A stretch of 64,000 nt of DNA, taken from NCBI GenBank assembly GCA_021234155.1, contig JAJEKV010000160.1, forward strand, positions 124,001 through 188,000, written 5' to 3'. The DNA comes from Isoetes taiwanensis. Taxonomy: Eukaryota; Streptophyta; Lycopodiopsida; Isoetales; Isoetaceae. The first letter of the stretch is position 1. Every line of letters begins with the position of its first letter. The translations under genes were made by a program, and so were the position numbers. Under the pieces are notes generated by a model. The model ran no database searches. It was not told where the DNA came from and saw nothing but the letters and a program-made list of their open reading frames with translations. Positions 11,101 through 23,280 of this stretch are shown here, piece after piece.

Positions 11101-12448
11101 TTCCGCCAGCATGTTCAACAGCAATAAGGTCATTGTTAGTTTGTTCTCCTATGCTTTTTGTTTGAAATGATTCTACGCTCTCCTCAAATTCATCTTGCTT
11201 CCCAATTTGCTCAAAGGTTGCACCAAGCTGATTATTCTTTTCGTTGTAATTAACTACTGCTTGTTCGGCGCCTACCTCAGTTTGAAGATTTTGAGACACT
11301 GCATTGCCTATATCGACACCCAAGTAAACAAGTGCGGAATTGTTGGTCAAAATCATTCTCTTCAACATATGCCATTTGCCTTAGAACATGGGAAAGAGCA
11401 AGATTTGATTACCATTACTTTCTGATTCTGCTTTTTCCTTTCCTTTTAAAATAGGCTGCCCCTCACCTTTCTTGAAATGCTTACTATGCTCGTCATCCAA
11501 ATATTGAGGAAACTCTATCATAGGTGTTGCTCGGTTACAGTCTTCTTCAGTTGCAGGACAGATGGCCTTCCCTTTTACAGGTATAACAAGAAAAGTCAGC
11601 AGATTAAAATTGATCAGACCAATTAAAGGAATTGTGCTGACCAGGTTCACGCTTGCAACTTGCAACCAGAAATGTCAGTAAGCAGCCACGATTTGCCAAG
11701 TAAAACCTATCCCCATGCATTAACTGTACTCTATCGCCTTTACATAAATTGCGCTGTGAACCCTGCTTGTCAGACAACACATCAGAGTACATTTTCCTGT
11801 GCCTCAAACTCCATAAGGTTTCAAGCCTCATTATCAGACATGTGGCTATAAAATATAGCACTTAACCTAATTTCAAGGTTTAAGTCTGATTGTTATGAAT
11901 TATACTTTTGGGAAATGAGATATGAAGTGTGCATGCATGATGTGACGATGACGAAATTATCAGCTCAAGTTTGTGCATAGTGTAACTTCAATATTTAACA
12001 ATCGCCTAGAATCTCCCAAAGATCTGCTTATAGTGGGCAATGTAAGACAAATCTAATGCAATAAGATACATATTCTACATTTCACAGACACTACAGAAAC
12101 TGCACGAGCACGTACAGACACACTTACATGATTAACGTTGCCAGCTTGGCATCTAACCAGGTACAATGGATTGGTGCCATGGCATTCTAAGAAAAAAGAA
12201 CTGTTCTCATAAACAATGCGAGCTTGGCGCCTGCTAAATTGCAAATTTTCAGAATTCGGAAAGCTGCCTCTTCCTAGCCAGGTGCTGCATTCTCGTAATC
12301 TCTGACAATGCAAAATCACTGACATAAACCAAATGCGCATTTTCAGGGAAAAAAAATATCGGCTAGTAGCGATTGAAAATCGTACCAGACCAGGGCCTTC
12401 TGTTGGTTTTAGGTAAGCAACGAAAGATAATGGTTGCTCGGAGCTCAT
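8165..12448 (-). CDS. FHA-BRCT-RING-PHD protein, probable nuclear E3 ubiquitin ligase
   Basis: Twelve exons on the minus strand join in frame to about 770 residues: 12448-12386, 12301-12128, 11762-11642, 11571-11413, 11307-11053, 10933-10721, 10589-10417, 10069-9936, 9865-9682, 9398-8964, 8889-8719 and 8395-8165. All introns are GT-AG, 70-365 bases. The FHA domain (residues about 10-115) shows TWLGRGSF and [13 protein letters not shown] (about 340-431) shows VVATVTGYN and [11 protein letters not shown] with its conserved Trp. A basic NLS (about 505-525) precedes [21 protein letters not shown] (604-645). PHD (698-742) shows [17 protein letters not shown] and WLCNIC. FHA and BRCT bind phosphopeptides, RING recruits E2 and PHD often reads histone tails, so a DNA-damage or chromatin ubiquitin ligase is inferred. 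Plants have BRCT-plus-RING proteins; this looks like an extended member. The start is the first in-frame ATG. A donor at the PHD exon end (atcag|gtatgc) leaves the C-terminus uncertain. Confidence 0.85.
10158..10214. repeat. perfect 25-bp inverted repeat with 7-base loop, in an intron
   Basis: The arm atcactatgagtttgttaat and its last five bases (10158-10182) are matched exactly in reverse complement at 10190-10214, leaving a loop of seven bases. It sits within the 347-base intron (10070-10416) that splits the BRCT coding sequence. It could be a tiny foldback element, or an artefact of a chimeric read. Confidence 0.9.
10773..10793 (-). other. SUMO-interaction-like motif in the FHA-BRCT-RING-PHD protein
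   Basis: Exon 6 encodes [11 protein letters not shown] at residues about 304-314: a short hydrophobic core (IVI) followed by acidic residues, in a low-complexity linker between FHA and BRCT. This is the usual form of a SUMO-interacting motif. Together with a RING finger it would make the protein a candidate SUMO-targeted ubiquitin ligase. The motif is short and can occur by chance. Confidence 0.4.
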
Positions 12449-13599
12449 TTTGCGCCCATCGTTGCGTTCCGGCGAACTAGAGAATTGCCTCTCAAAATTC
12501 AAAAAGAGGCCTGCCACTTCCACGGTGGTAGAATTATGTCCTCATCAGCTCGTCAGCATGCCACGTACCTGGCACTGTCACCTATAGCGGATCATACATA
12601 ACTGGATCAAAATTCTTCTAAAACTAGTAGACTAAAAGTTCAGTGTTGGGGGAAACTTTTTAGGTCCATCGGAAAATTGCCCATGGTTATTTTGACCAAT
12701 CGGATATCTTATGTTTAGAGCCAGAAATTTCTATTGTCTTAATAGAAAAACTTTAAAAAAAACTTGTCGGAAAAATTCCTATTTATATAATTAAACTCTA
12801 ACTTAAATCGCTACTTCCTTAAAAACGCTGGTTTATATGTTCCCGCATTTCTGCCTAACACCGACAAGTTTAGAGCCTCTAAATATTTTTGGCGTGAGAA
12901 AAGCATGCATCCTCGTACTTTTATCCCTCCTATATAAAGCAGTTTTCTTTTCTGTTCTCATCTATTTTTTTCCTTACTAATTCTTTCACTGCCAAGAATG
13001 GTTCTTCGAAATTAAAGTACCCATTTATAAGCAAAAATTCTTGCCATAAATCTTCTCCTCGGCTTTTGTTCCTCAATTTTTTCTTCCTTACTATTTTTTT
13101 TAAGAATGTGTTTTACTTCATATTATACACTCAAAAATATTACAAAGTATTTTCCGTATAAGAAAATGTCCCCTAAGCATCAATCACTTTTAGATGATCA
13201 CTCCATATTGGAATTTTAATAATTTATCAAAGCAATTTGAGATCTCAAAGCAATTATACAACTTCTAATAATTTTGAAAATAATTCACCCGAGAAGAAAT
13301 ATGCTTATCATATAAAAGATCTTCTTCGCCTATACACTCCCATATTAGCTAAGACTTTGCCAGTGAATGCAACTTTTTAGAAGTACCCATTTGGATAAAT
13401 ACCCAAATGAAAGTGCCACCATCCAAAGATACTCCAAAAGAGAATGCACCGTGACCTAAGACTACCTACCTCCGCACAACATAAATAAAGGCTCAATGTT
13501 TCCACCGCCTACACATTGGGCAAAGCGCTCTACTCCTCGCTTAAAGCCGGCTGAACCATCTCATTAACTCTCAAAGAGCCGGCGAACTCACCAGCCAAA
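12449..13599. other. 5' flank of the gene, then AT-rich sequence without genes
   Basis: Immediately upstream of the gene start I see no clear TATA box. From 12700 to 13330 the sequence is very AT-rich with poly-T runs. A plus-strand tatataaag word at about 12931 is a possible TATA box but no open frame follows it. No coding or RNA feature is supported. Confidence 0.4.
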
Positions 13600-16260
13600 G
13601 TAGAACATTTACCTTTTGAGGATTATATATTTAGACCAAACAAGGTTCCAGATGGATTGCCATTGAGAAGGCAAAGTCTTGTAGTGCCATTTTCGAAGGC
13701 GTGACAGTACTTGAGGAGGTAAGTAATCAGAAAGTATAAACTTACTAGCTTCTTGCCTCTTTAATACCTTGGAAATGTTCCAGATTCCTTGTTACCCACC
13801 TTCTTAATTAGAGGAAGAGCACTTGCTACATATAAGCCCATATAGTGATATATCTTTATCCAACAACCTATGGCGGTTCCCCTCAAACCATTGCTAAGGA
13901 GCAAATGTCAATACCAAAATACCACCTGCTCAATAGAAATAATACCGCCTCCTCCACCTTCGCTTTGGAATGCACATACATAAATTTACAACCGTGTGAA
14001 GCTAAGTCCATATATACAAGCAAAATGATGAAGGGGAAGATGCCCCGGAGACAAGCTTCCCAATCAAATGTAATCACCGTTGACTACCTTCTAGGCCCGG
14101 CAAGCCTTCAAGATCGAGAGGCATGTGAATAGCCACGGATATAACAATGCCCAAGGGAGCTCAATTCTCACACCTCGCTATGAAAACCATACACTTTTAT
14201 CGAATATTTAAGGCACCCCATACCGTGGTGATGCACAATCATCTTTCAACAACCAACAATAGCTTAGAAGCTTAAGACCTTACCTCAGAAAGAAAGATCC
14301 AAATATACCAAATTCCTCCTTGTTGTTTAAACAAACATACATTTCACGTACCACCTTCATGGCCTCCCTTGATCGTACACCATACAAAATCTTGGCAATC
14401 TTTTTATCTCAGAACTTAGAAGTTGGGGCCAATAGAACTCAAACCAATAAATATATGTGATTGTTCAATAATTTCTAGCTACTTGAATTCCTACCTTACC
14501 AAGGATAACTTTGAACTCCTCTCCACCAAATCAGCTTGCCTTTGTAAATTTGGGAGATAATTTCATCCCATGCTTCATTCATGTCAATATCTAGACCAAA
14601 GGGGACTCCAGAAGCTTTATTCTTTGCATGGTAAAACAACCTTCCGTGCATACCATATAAAAATGAACTCCGCTCTTCCCACCCATAAGCACTCACACTT
14701 AGCCCCAATTAAGAGACAAACGCCGCAATTGAAATATATCCAAAAATCTTTTGATTATCCGCATTATTCTTCACCATCCATCTAGCAAGAAGGTATCGGC
14801 CTCGCGAAACTCCATTATTAACTAAAACCTGCTCACCTTCCACCAATAATAATCCCTTTACCAAAACCATCCTTTTCGCAAAATTTCATGCAATATAAGT
14901 TAAGTAAAAGTCCTTTCCGCCACTATAGTAAACAAAAAAAGGAGCTAAAGGAAGGAAGGAAGGTGAAAATTTTTAACGGCCCACGAATCCAATCGCTATG
15001 GGACTAAGTACATAAGGGACCAAGTCCAAAGAACATGGGCCGGCCCTTAAAACCAAAGTACAACGCGGAGCCAGAACACAACCATCATGACCTCGGATTA
15101 AAAACCACCGGGAAAAACCGCTGCTGATGACTAGTGTAAGTAACCTTGCCTTATTCCACGCTCAATTGGAAAAAAGCACCAATGGTTCTCCATGATACGT
15201 AAAGATTACCCCCTTAGCGTAAATCAACATTTTATGCATCATAGATCGGAAACTCGCATCTATCCTAATTTCAAAAGTACGGCATCCAAGAAAGTCCACT
15301 TCTATACTATCATAAGCTTTAGCAAAATCATAATTTTAAATATAGAAGATTTTGACTAACATTGAGCCCAATGAACTCCTTCTATATGTCGCCACTATAT
15401 TATGAAAAAATTTGGTTTAATCTCGAAGAAAGCCTCGGGATCGAGCCACATCTATTCTCAATCCCAAAACTGCTAAGTCTTTCCGCATAGGCTTTTGCAA
15501 TAATTCTATAGATAGTAGATAGTAGAGTTATTGGGCCAATCATGAATGCTCAAGTGTGTTCTTTCACTTTAGGAATAAATATAAAATCAAACCCAGATTC
15601 AAAATCCCACAAATTGATGTGAAGTACACAAATCTTTGTATGCCTCCATACGCTCACCTATCAGCCCATTCCCACATTATCTTTTAAAAATTTACAGGAT
15701 ACCATCCATACCGGACATTTATCCTAAGCCAACTCAAATGTTGTTGCTCGTAATCTCGTATATGGACAATTCTAACAATTGAGATTCCTCTTGTAGAAAT
15801 AATTGTACGAACCTTAGAAAAGTACAATATCCCCGTGATTACATCTTCATGAGGCAAGTGTTTGAATCTTTAAAAGTTTCAAAGTATTGAGTAAAGTGGA
15901 CCGCGACCTCATTTGGCTCAAGCATTACCTCCCATCCGCGTAGATAAAGAGTGCATAGTAGCGCATACCTCTTTCCTCGCTGAAGCTCTAAAAAATGTAC
16001 CTTTTTATTACAACTATCTCCATCTTCGTACCAGTTAATCCGTGATTTAACTGCATTGAATTTGGGCTACCTACATTCAATGAATAGCATCACACCTCGC
16101 TGTAATCTAAAAGAGTCTCACTCCACTTCTTAAGCTCCTCTAATTCAAAGATATAACCGACTTCCTTACTAATTTGTCCAGCGTGACACGCAGGTCTTCT
16201 AAATTAAAGATCGTGATTATGATGCATTTATGGCTCCTTACTAATCAAAGTGAGCCGGCA
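13600..16260 (-). mobile_element. L1-like LINE relic (reverse transcriptase)
   Basis: Read 16260 to 13600 on the minus strand, fragments in several frames follow the order of an L1-type ORF2. First is INWYEDGDSCNKK (about 16020-16045), in the linker before RT. Next is PITLLSTIYRIIAKAYAERL (15475-15537), the finger region of RT. Then come YDFAKAYDSIEVDFL (about 15300-15330), the A box with catalytic Asp, and SMMHKMLIYAK just after it. Last is GVPFGLDIDMNEAWDEI (within 14640-14500), the LGVP region after the YADD box. Frameshifts and stops are frequent, so it is dead. The endonuclease half is not recognised and the 3' end is unclear near 13600. Confidence 0.7.
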
Positions 16261-16420
16261 TGTGTTTTGGTTTCAATATTCTAAAATCGTGAAGATATAG
16301 ATATTACACAAAACCTAAGCATTGGCATTGATAATGCGGCGTGATCCTGATTGCGATATATGCAAATGGCTATCCACCATTAATTATGTAGCGTACAAAT
16401 CAACATGTGCCAGAATTTAT
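16241..16420. repeat. dispersed repeat, copy 1 (second copy 19260-19450)
   Basis: Shares with 19260-19450 the blocks ttggtttcaatattc, acaaaacctaag and tatccaccattaattatgta in the same order and orientation. Copy 1 has lost or gained short pieces. It overlaps the upstream edge of the LINE relic. No TSD or terminal repeat was identified. Confidence 0.65.
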
Positions 16421-16429
16421 CAGCTTGTC

Positions 16430-16720
16430 AAGCACGGGGTCACCGTGCAACGAGCCGCTGGATAGGCATATTCACCCCTTATTCCCTTAATCTACACCGC
16501 ATACAAAGTCTCGCTTGTGGGGTGGTATGGAAGTATGGAATTTGCTATACCGTATAACAAGATTTGCAAAATACTATAAGATTTGAGGTAATATACTATA
16601 TGGTGTTGATTTTGCACGTAAAAAATATTTATAGGGCTCGCCGCCTACGCTACCCCCTGTGAATATGCACCCAAACCAAAGGGGGTTTGAAGGGGATTTA
16701 ATTTAAGTAAATGTAATGGT
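16430..16720. mobile_element. MITE-like element, copy 1
   Basis: Contains ggcatattcaccccttatt, gcaaaatactataagatttg and ggtaatatactatatggtg, shared with copies at 16974-17205 and 43503-43780. Its right end runs gtgaatatgcaccc, then aaaccaaagggggtttgaag, ending in an AT-rich block. The reverse complement of this end matches the left end of the 43.5-kb copy. Terminal inverted repeats of about 40 bases without coding capacity indicate a MITE. The left end of this copy is eroded. Confidence 0.55.
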
Positions 16721-16973
16721 TTAATGTACGGTTTTGCCATAGGTTAAAAAATTTTACAAAATACTTGCTAGGGTCTAATCTAGCAAATACTATACTTCAA
16801 GAACTAAACTCAGTTAGGAAATTGAGAATTTGTCCTGGGTTCCGGTTTAAACGTGCCTCCACGCCTTCATCCGCACACACATATGGTGAGGTATTACCCC
16901 TAGCAGCATTGAGAGATAGGTTAATCAGCTCTCGGTAAATATCCAGCCCATATCTTAAAACCGCCATCAATGT

Positions 16974-17205
16974 TGATAGGCATATTCACCCCTTATTCCT
17001 TAATCTACACCGCATACAAAGTTCCTCCTCGCTTGTGGGTATGGAAGTATGGAATTTTGCTATGTCGAGCAATGTAAGATTTGCAAAATACTAGTAAGAT
17101 TTGAGGTAATATACTATATGGTGTTGATTTTGTAATGCGTAAAAAATATTTATAGGGCTACGCCTCTACGCCACCCCCGTAGAATAAAAAACAACCCAAA
17201 CCAAA
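16974..17205. mobile_element. MITE-like element, copy 2
   Basis: About 230 bases aligned with copy 1 in the same orientation, 0.51 kb downstream. The inner part is well conserved (ttgaggtaatatactatatg) while the ends differ by many C/G-rich changes. The right terminal repeat is degraded beyond aacccaaaccaaagg. This may be a local duplication of copy 1 rather than an independent insertion. Confidence 0.55.
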
Positions 17206-19259
17206 GGGGTCAGCTAAGAACAAAACAACGGATTTCACACTTGGATGAGTTAATTTCTCTCGCGAAAAGTACAAACCGACAATCGTATATCTGCTTATAT
17301 GTACGAAGCGTACATCAAAACATCCCAAAGGATAAGCCAAGATCAAACATTCTCTCGCAATACATTCCGGCAAGATGTATGGCTACATTATGGAGCAAAG
17401 ATACCGTGATTCGGCCGTAAAGTAAAACATGTGTGATAGTAGTATAGACATTTTGTAATCATTTTATTGAAACGCATTTAAAAACCACTAGGAAATAAAA
17501 CAATGCAAGTGATACAAGGAAAATAAATAAGATTATAATTATGTTAGATATTAGAAGCGTAAAAGGACTCAATCTAGCCCCTAGAGTAATGCATGGTCTT
17601 TACCCCTTTATACATTAATAGCATATTATACTTGCATCTCTTCACAACCTAGCTTATTCACATCTAAATATTGTATAGAGAGCAAATGCAATGTCTCGTA
17701 TATCCTACTCTATCTCTAGAAATACAATCCACTAGTTTTGCATAAGGAATAAAAAGTCAATGCACAACCTGAGATTCTCACTTCCATTGAGGTGAAATAT
17801 ATAGAATTGGTAGCATAATCTCAAGAAACACTTCTAATTTAGTCTCAATTCTCGTGAGATTGCCCCAAGGGTCATAAACTAGAAGTCCTGCAAACTGGCT
17901 AAGCACAAAGCAAAAATAATGGTCAATGTGATCGGGATTTGCATCATATGAGTTTATGATTCAACAAAGCACATTACCTTTCTTTATACATTACTAGAAC
18001 TTTGAGCCGGAGCTTTATCTACATTCCGCAATGTGAAGATAACATCATCACTAGTCCGAGTCCTAAAATGCCTCCCCTCACTTAAATTCTCAAGAAAAAT
18101 CATTTTAGGTCTACAAACTAATTCTCAAGAGATGAAATGCCACTTGAGTCGTATCGCCCTCACCATTGGGTTTTCAAACTTTTAACCTCTTGCTTAATCA
18201 TGACCGCCATGTGTCAAGACACCTTTTGCAAGCACAAGACCCTTTCAGCATCTATATCTAGCCTCTTCTCCTCGCCACGCTTATCTCGCCCTAACCACCT
18301 CCTCTCGCTCTTCACTTAACCCATCTCCCCTTCTTCCCTTTGCCAAGACGCCAAAACAACATAATGCCTAGGATTTAGCCCAAATTTTGTGCATGGACAA
18401 TCATTGTGGCTAATGCCTCGCGGAGAGATGGATTGCTTGAATCCTGTGATTTGGCTCACCAAGCAACCCAGCCTCTCCATTCAACTCATGCCTAATCACC
18501 ACCCAATCTTCCTCGGGATCTATGCTTCCATGAGTCTATCTCATGGCCCAAAAAACGCATAAGGTCTCAACTTGTTGTAGCAGATCCTCAAAGAACAAAT
18601 CCGAGTATAGAAGTAGCGTGTAAAATAAAGAATCGCTCGCCGCTCCACTATCTCGACGCCCCTCCAATCAACCCTAAAATGCTCCGTGTTCTAAAATGTT
18701 GTTTTTCCTCACTTTTTTAGTCTAAAAAATAAACAAGGGTCAGGTAAAAGCACTAACCAGAGCTCGATGTGCTCCACCGTGAATGCAATCTTTGCCGAGC
18801 TCGATCTAATTCGCCAAGCAAGTTTTTTAAGAGAAGGATCGTAATTAAGCAATAAAGTCCGTAATATTGTAACCCTAAAAACAATGAATATCTCTTTTGC
18901 TAATCCCTCGATTTAAAGCCCTCGCTTCGCGGCCCTAGAATGTTATCCACGCAGGCTTGCATGCTCAAATTCTAAATAAAAAAGAGGGCTTCCGCTAGAG
19001 CCCTTGGATGTTGGACTACTTGAAAAACTAAATCAACGACTAAGAAAATGGTGCACTCTAGATGCACGCATTAGTACATCCATTCAATACTTTCATGAAA
19101 TCTTAGGAAAACCTTTGTGAAAAGCGTACAAAAACACAAAGAAAACCCCCTGTTATTATGCTACATATTCATGGGTTTAAAATTTTATTTGGTGTAGATT
19201 ACGATGGATTATTGACATGTGTCTTATTTCATTTATGAGGATGATTTTCAATGATTACT
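17206..19259. other. intergenic, unassigned; possible decayed LINE or gag sequence
   Basis: No intact gene. A minus-strand frame at 17158-17373 is open for about 70 codons without a known motif. The stretch 18120-18720 is CT-rich on the plus strand and, read on the minus strand, Arg/Glu-rich, as in transposon ORF1 or gag proteins, but I cannot place it. The remainder is AT-rich. Confidence 0.3.
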
Positions 19260-19450
19260 TTTTCTCCTTACTAATTAGGCGAGAGCGACACGTGCCTTGG
19301 TTTCAATATTCCAAAATCATGGAAAACCTAAGCGATGTAGACATTAGACAAAACCTAAGATTTGCGATGTGGCAAAGGCCTTGGTTGTATATGCACATGG
19401 CATATCCACCATTAATTATGTAATGTACAAGACATGTGCTTTAATTCATC
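19260..19450. repeat. dispersed repeat, copy 2 (first copy 16241-16420)
   Basis: Carries the same ordered blocks as the copy at 16241-16420. The central part here (gacattagacaaaacctaag) seems more complete. The match ends just after attatgtaatgtacaa on the right. Confidence 0.65.
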
Positions 19451-19617
19451 ATTTGCAAATGTACGAATCATCATGGGATTAAAGTGTTGAATTGACACAT
19501 GGTTTATTAGGTGTTAATATGTGTGTTATTTCATTTATGAGAATTATTATGCTTATTATATTATATTAATGGTATCTGATATTATTTACATGTGGCTTAA
19601 AACATTATATGTGGCGT

Positions 19618-19710
19618 GTATGTTATTGTATTGTATTGTATTTAACGTCATTTGACCCGAGGGCCTATGGCTTAGAATGCAAACTGATGGCATAAAAATA
19701 GCCTTTGATT
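19618..19710 (-). mobile_element. LINE 3' end with (CAATA)n tail
   Basis: The plus strand shows tattgtattgtattgtattt followed by aacgtcatttgacccgaggg and cctatgg. Read on the minus strand this is a 3' UTR ending in a five-base repeat tail. The same arrangement (tail, then a block with gacc..aggtccc or gggcctat) occurs at 45065, 54945 and 57845. Only the last part of the element is recognisable. Confidence 0.5.
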
Positions 19711-20789
19711 TAATGACAAGTGTCCACTATCTAAAGGGACTTCCATTCTATAATTATAAGATATTTTTAGCCTTTTATCACATTGAAAGCAATTAAACTA
19801 TTAATATGGGTGCTTCGCCCTTGCTTCATTCCTTGCATTCAAGGTATATATTTTGCCAACATGTATTGTTGAAGTTTTAAAATTAGCTATGATATTATCC
19901 ATCAATCATTATGTACATGCATGTAGAAACATTGCTCACGTGATTGTACATATATTGATCGATTTCGATGGGGAGTCGGGAAAGAGAAATGTTTGCGGCG
20001 ATTGCTGCGATAAATTTCTTGTACACTTAATTATAACAAAAACTTCCTATCGATTTAATAAATTTTTAAGAGAAAGTTAGCTCCTTCATATTAGATGACT
20101 TTTGTAACTTTTAATTATAACCAACAAAAGCTAGTCCAAGCAACAACTCTACTAGCAGTTCAAGCTACATCAATCAATCCCTCAGTAACCCTATCATTCC
20201 ATACAATAATCGAGCAGGCTAAAGATGGTGCATCATACAATGGCCAAAAAGTTAAATAACTTTAGAATTTTTCCTAAAGTTCTACTATTCATCCTATATG
20301 TTCAACCAAAAGGGCCTTTCTATGGCCTAATTCTATTTTTCTATGCAGGTTCCAGCAAAATTCAATAAGTTCTATAACTTTAGTCACTAACTATCATTTT
20401 CATTATCAAGTTCTACAATTGCATGTAACTTTACACATTTGATCTTAAGCCATGCATTTTCATGTTTGCCCATAAAACTATGTTTGCATAACACATGCAT
20501 CAATAAAGTATCCCCTTTCTGTCCTTTGCTGATCCCTATATTCCTATTCGTATCTTGAAAAAGTTTTCTATTCGGATCATGCAGAGTTTATGATATTTGT
20601 TTAATAACCTTCATATAGTTCCTCGCTGACATTGAATCCTTTATTCAAGTGCATTTTCTAAGCCAAAGCACAGTCTTAGAAATGCTCTATTTATTTTGTC
20701 ACAATATAAACTTGCTCATATTCTTATTCTTACGTGTGACTTACAGGGTTCATACTGTATGCAAATATGCAATTTGAGGCACCAAATCT
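19711..20789. other. intergenic, no gene recognised
   Basis: AT-rich sequence. One plus-strand frame (19853-20080, 75 codons) includes CRNIAHVIVHILIDFDG but has no known motif. No terminal repeats or RNA genes were seen. Confidence 0.4.
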
Positions 20790-22105
20790 CCTGTCCGTGG
20801 TATAATTTAGGACCGTAGGCATGTATCTACACCACGTGAACCCTCTTAACCGTGAGGGTGGTCTATGGTTGTCAAATGCCAAACTGCTATCCATTCCAAA
20901 AGTATAATTTATATATCTTCTGCCTACATATTGTGGATTTGTAGCTCACAATATTTAATACTACTTAAATCCTCGCTGAAAACGCCGCTATGTCTCTGCA
21001 TAAAGTAGTACCTTAATTGCAAGGAAGGAGAATACAATGATAATCTCTAGTTTTTCTTTCCAGCAAAATTTAGTGCTCTATATACACGCCATTTTGGAGC
21101 CAAAATGTACTTGTTTGTGTTGAGCTCGTAACTATACATGGTCTCACTATTTCATGTTTAATAAAGACAATGTTTTGTGTAATTAGAAAAACATTTACTT
21201 CTAATGTTTTAAATATAACTAAAGATACCATGAATGCAACTTCCTCAGAATAATAGCTTGTAAGGCATTTCCATATATGTGGTATTCAATCAACCTGCAA
21301 ATAAGAGTTCATTCCACTCACGCTTTTGTTTGATCCATGCAAATTTTGAGAGCCAGAACATACCATAATAGCAAAAATCGACAATGGGAGAAGAATACCA
21401 CCGACCGCGCGTTCAACCAAAGATCAATTAGCATAAGAATGGCAAGGTTATTGTAAAAGGTACGCTTGGTATTCTTGGCTTTCGCCTCAACACCCATTGT
21501 ACCTTGCCTTTTGATTAGTAAAAGCCTACCAAGAAAATATAGATCAAATCAAAAAGCTTTATCCAAAAAACTTACACCCTTGTTACCATTTAGGATGTAA
21601 ATCTTGACTGTTTTAGAAAGATATATAATCCATAAGACATATGTATTCCTTAAGAAACATTTAATAAATCATATTGCTTGTTTAGAATTCTTATTAGCTG
21701 AACAAGCAAAGCACCTGTAGCTACAATTGTATGATCACAGACCCATTTCTAATATCTGCCATCTATTCTTAAATGTGGATATACAGATCACAAAGGCATA
21801 TCTGGAGTTTATTGTAATTATATCCTTATCAAATTATCTTTGGGACATACTGCTCGGCATTTGCATTTTCATTGTGGCAACTGGCTTGTCTTCTATTGAA
21901 GTCTCCACTAGTTTATGCTATATAGCCTATATTGCGCTTTGCCTGTATCCATTTTTGCAGACAAGTGCTATGCTCAAAGCTATGGCAAAAGATCATTCAA
22001 ATTCAAAAACGATTTTAGCAGGAGGCTTTTCGTTGAAGCCAGACCTGCCATACCTTGCTACTCGCTCTTCTTCTTCTTCCGTATTCATGGTATACCGTAA
22101 TTGTG
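20790..22105. repeat. tandem duplicated unit, copy A
   Basis: About 1.3 kb repeated directly by copy B (22207-27140). Shared landmarks in order are aggcatgtatctacacc, catattgtggattt, ttgcaaggaaggagaataca, cattttggagcc, aaatcaaaaagctttatcc, atccataagacatatgt, cctgtagctaca, gtctccactagtttatgct and gcaggaggcttttcgttgaag. Copy A is the uninterrupted version. The frame at 21727-22116 is open for 129 codons with hydrophobic stretches, but it is broken in copy B and I do not call it a gene. Confidence 0.85.
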
Positions 22106-23060
22106 CCCAATTTTGAAGTATTTCCTTTGAGCATCTAAGCAAGTCCCAGGCCGCACCTAACTCCTATATATGGCTCTGCCAATCATTGCAATTTATGTTC
22201 AAATATTTGGTCTGTGTTAATTTAGGAACAGAGGCATGTATCTACACCGCATAACCCTTAACTATCGGGTGGTCTATGGTTGAAACAACAGCTAAATCAA
22301 GTTATCCATTCCAAATTATAATTTACATGTCTTTTATCTCCACATATTGTGGATTTGCAACTCATAATATTTATTACAGAATCCTGTTGACACACTCGCT
22401 TATGTCTGTACAAAAGTAGTACCGTAATTGCAAGGAAGGAGAATACAACATTAGCTTAGTTTTTCTTTTCTAGTAAAATTTAGTGCCCTACAAGTACACA
22501 CCATTTTGGAGCCAAATATACCTATTTGTGTTGAGCTTCAAAACCATATGGTCTGCCACTATTTCATGCTATTTAACAGCACACTGTTTTGTGTAAATAG
22601 AAAACCATTTACTTCTAATGTTTTAACATAATCAAAGATAGCATGAATGCAACTTGCTGTAATAGTAGCTTGTAAGGCATTTCATATATGTATTCAATCA
22701 GCTTGAATAATAAGCAAATATTCTAATTAATGCTTTTGTTCGTATCCATGCAATCCTTTGAGCTAGAACACACCATAACAGCAAAATCAGCACAATGGGA
22801 GAAGAATACCATGTATTTGCAGCCAACCAATACTGAATTAGCATAAGAATGGTAAGTCAACAAGGGCCAAAAGGTACATTGGGTATTTTGGCTTTTCGCC
22901 CCTCACCCATTGTATCTTTTGCTCTTGATTAGTAAAAGCCTATTAAGAAAACATAAATCAAATCAAAAAGCTTTATCCTGGAAAAACTTACATGTTTGTT
23001 ACCATTTAGGATGTAAATCTTGACTCTTTTAAGAAAATATATAATCCATAAGACATATGT

Positions 23061-23280
23061 CTAGTCGTTTAGTCTAGTGGTAATACACTAGGTCTAGCAA
23101 CTATAGGTCTCGAGTTTGAGACCGCCCAGAATCGCACTTTGAACTGTTGGGTGTCAAAACCCACAGACGCAATGTAAAGTGGCTAAAGCGTGGGCCCAAC
23201 AAAGCAATGTAGTGTGGTCACATGTCCAGTTGGATGCTGCCTAGTGGTGTGACGTTAAAATACTATCTATCTATCTATCT
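23061..23280 (+). mobile_element. tRNA-derived SINE, full-length, with TATC tail
   Basis: An A box (tagtctagtgg, 23070-23080) fits the RNA polymerase III consensus exactly, and a B box (gtttgagac, about 23114-23122) has one mismatch. They are followed by a tRNA-unrelated body and the 3' end gtgtgacgttaaaatac with a tatctatctatc tail. Copy A of the surrounding duplication has no SINE here (tatgtattccttaagaaa), so this is a filled site beside its empty counterpart. No clear target-site duplication is visible. It is a retroposon, not a functional tRNA gene: the acceptor stem cannot pair. Confidence 0.8.

Noticed and set aside
12449-12523. N-terminal extension of the FHA protein (25 codons)
   Set aside because: The extended frame starts at GTG, not ATG. 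The first in-frame ATG is at 12448 and leads straight into the FHA domain.
21727-22116. 129-codon frame in unit A with hydrophobic stretches
   Set aside because: Copy B breaks it with changes and an insertion, and AT-rich sequence readily encodes hydrophobic residues.
23070-23140. Possible tRNA gene
   Set aside because: Good A box and near B box, but no acceptor-stem pairing. A long unrelated body and TATC tail show it is a SINE.
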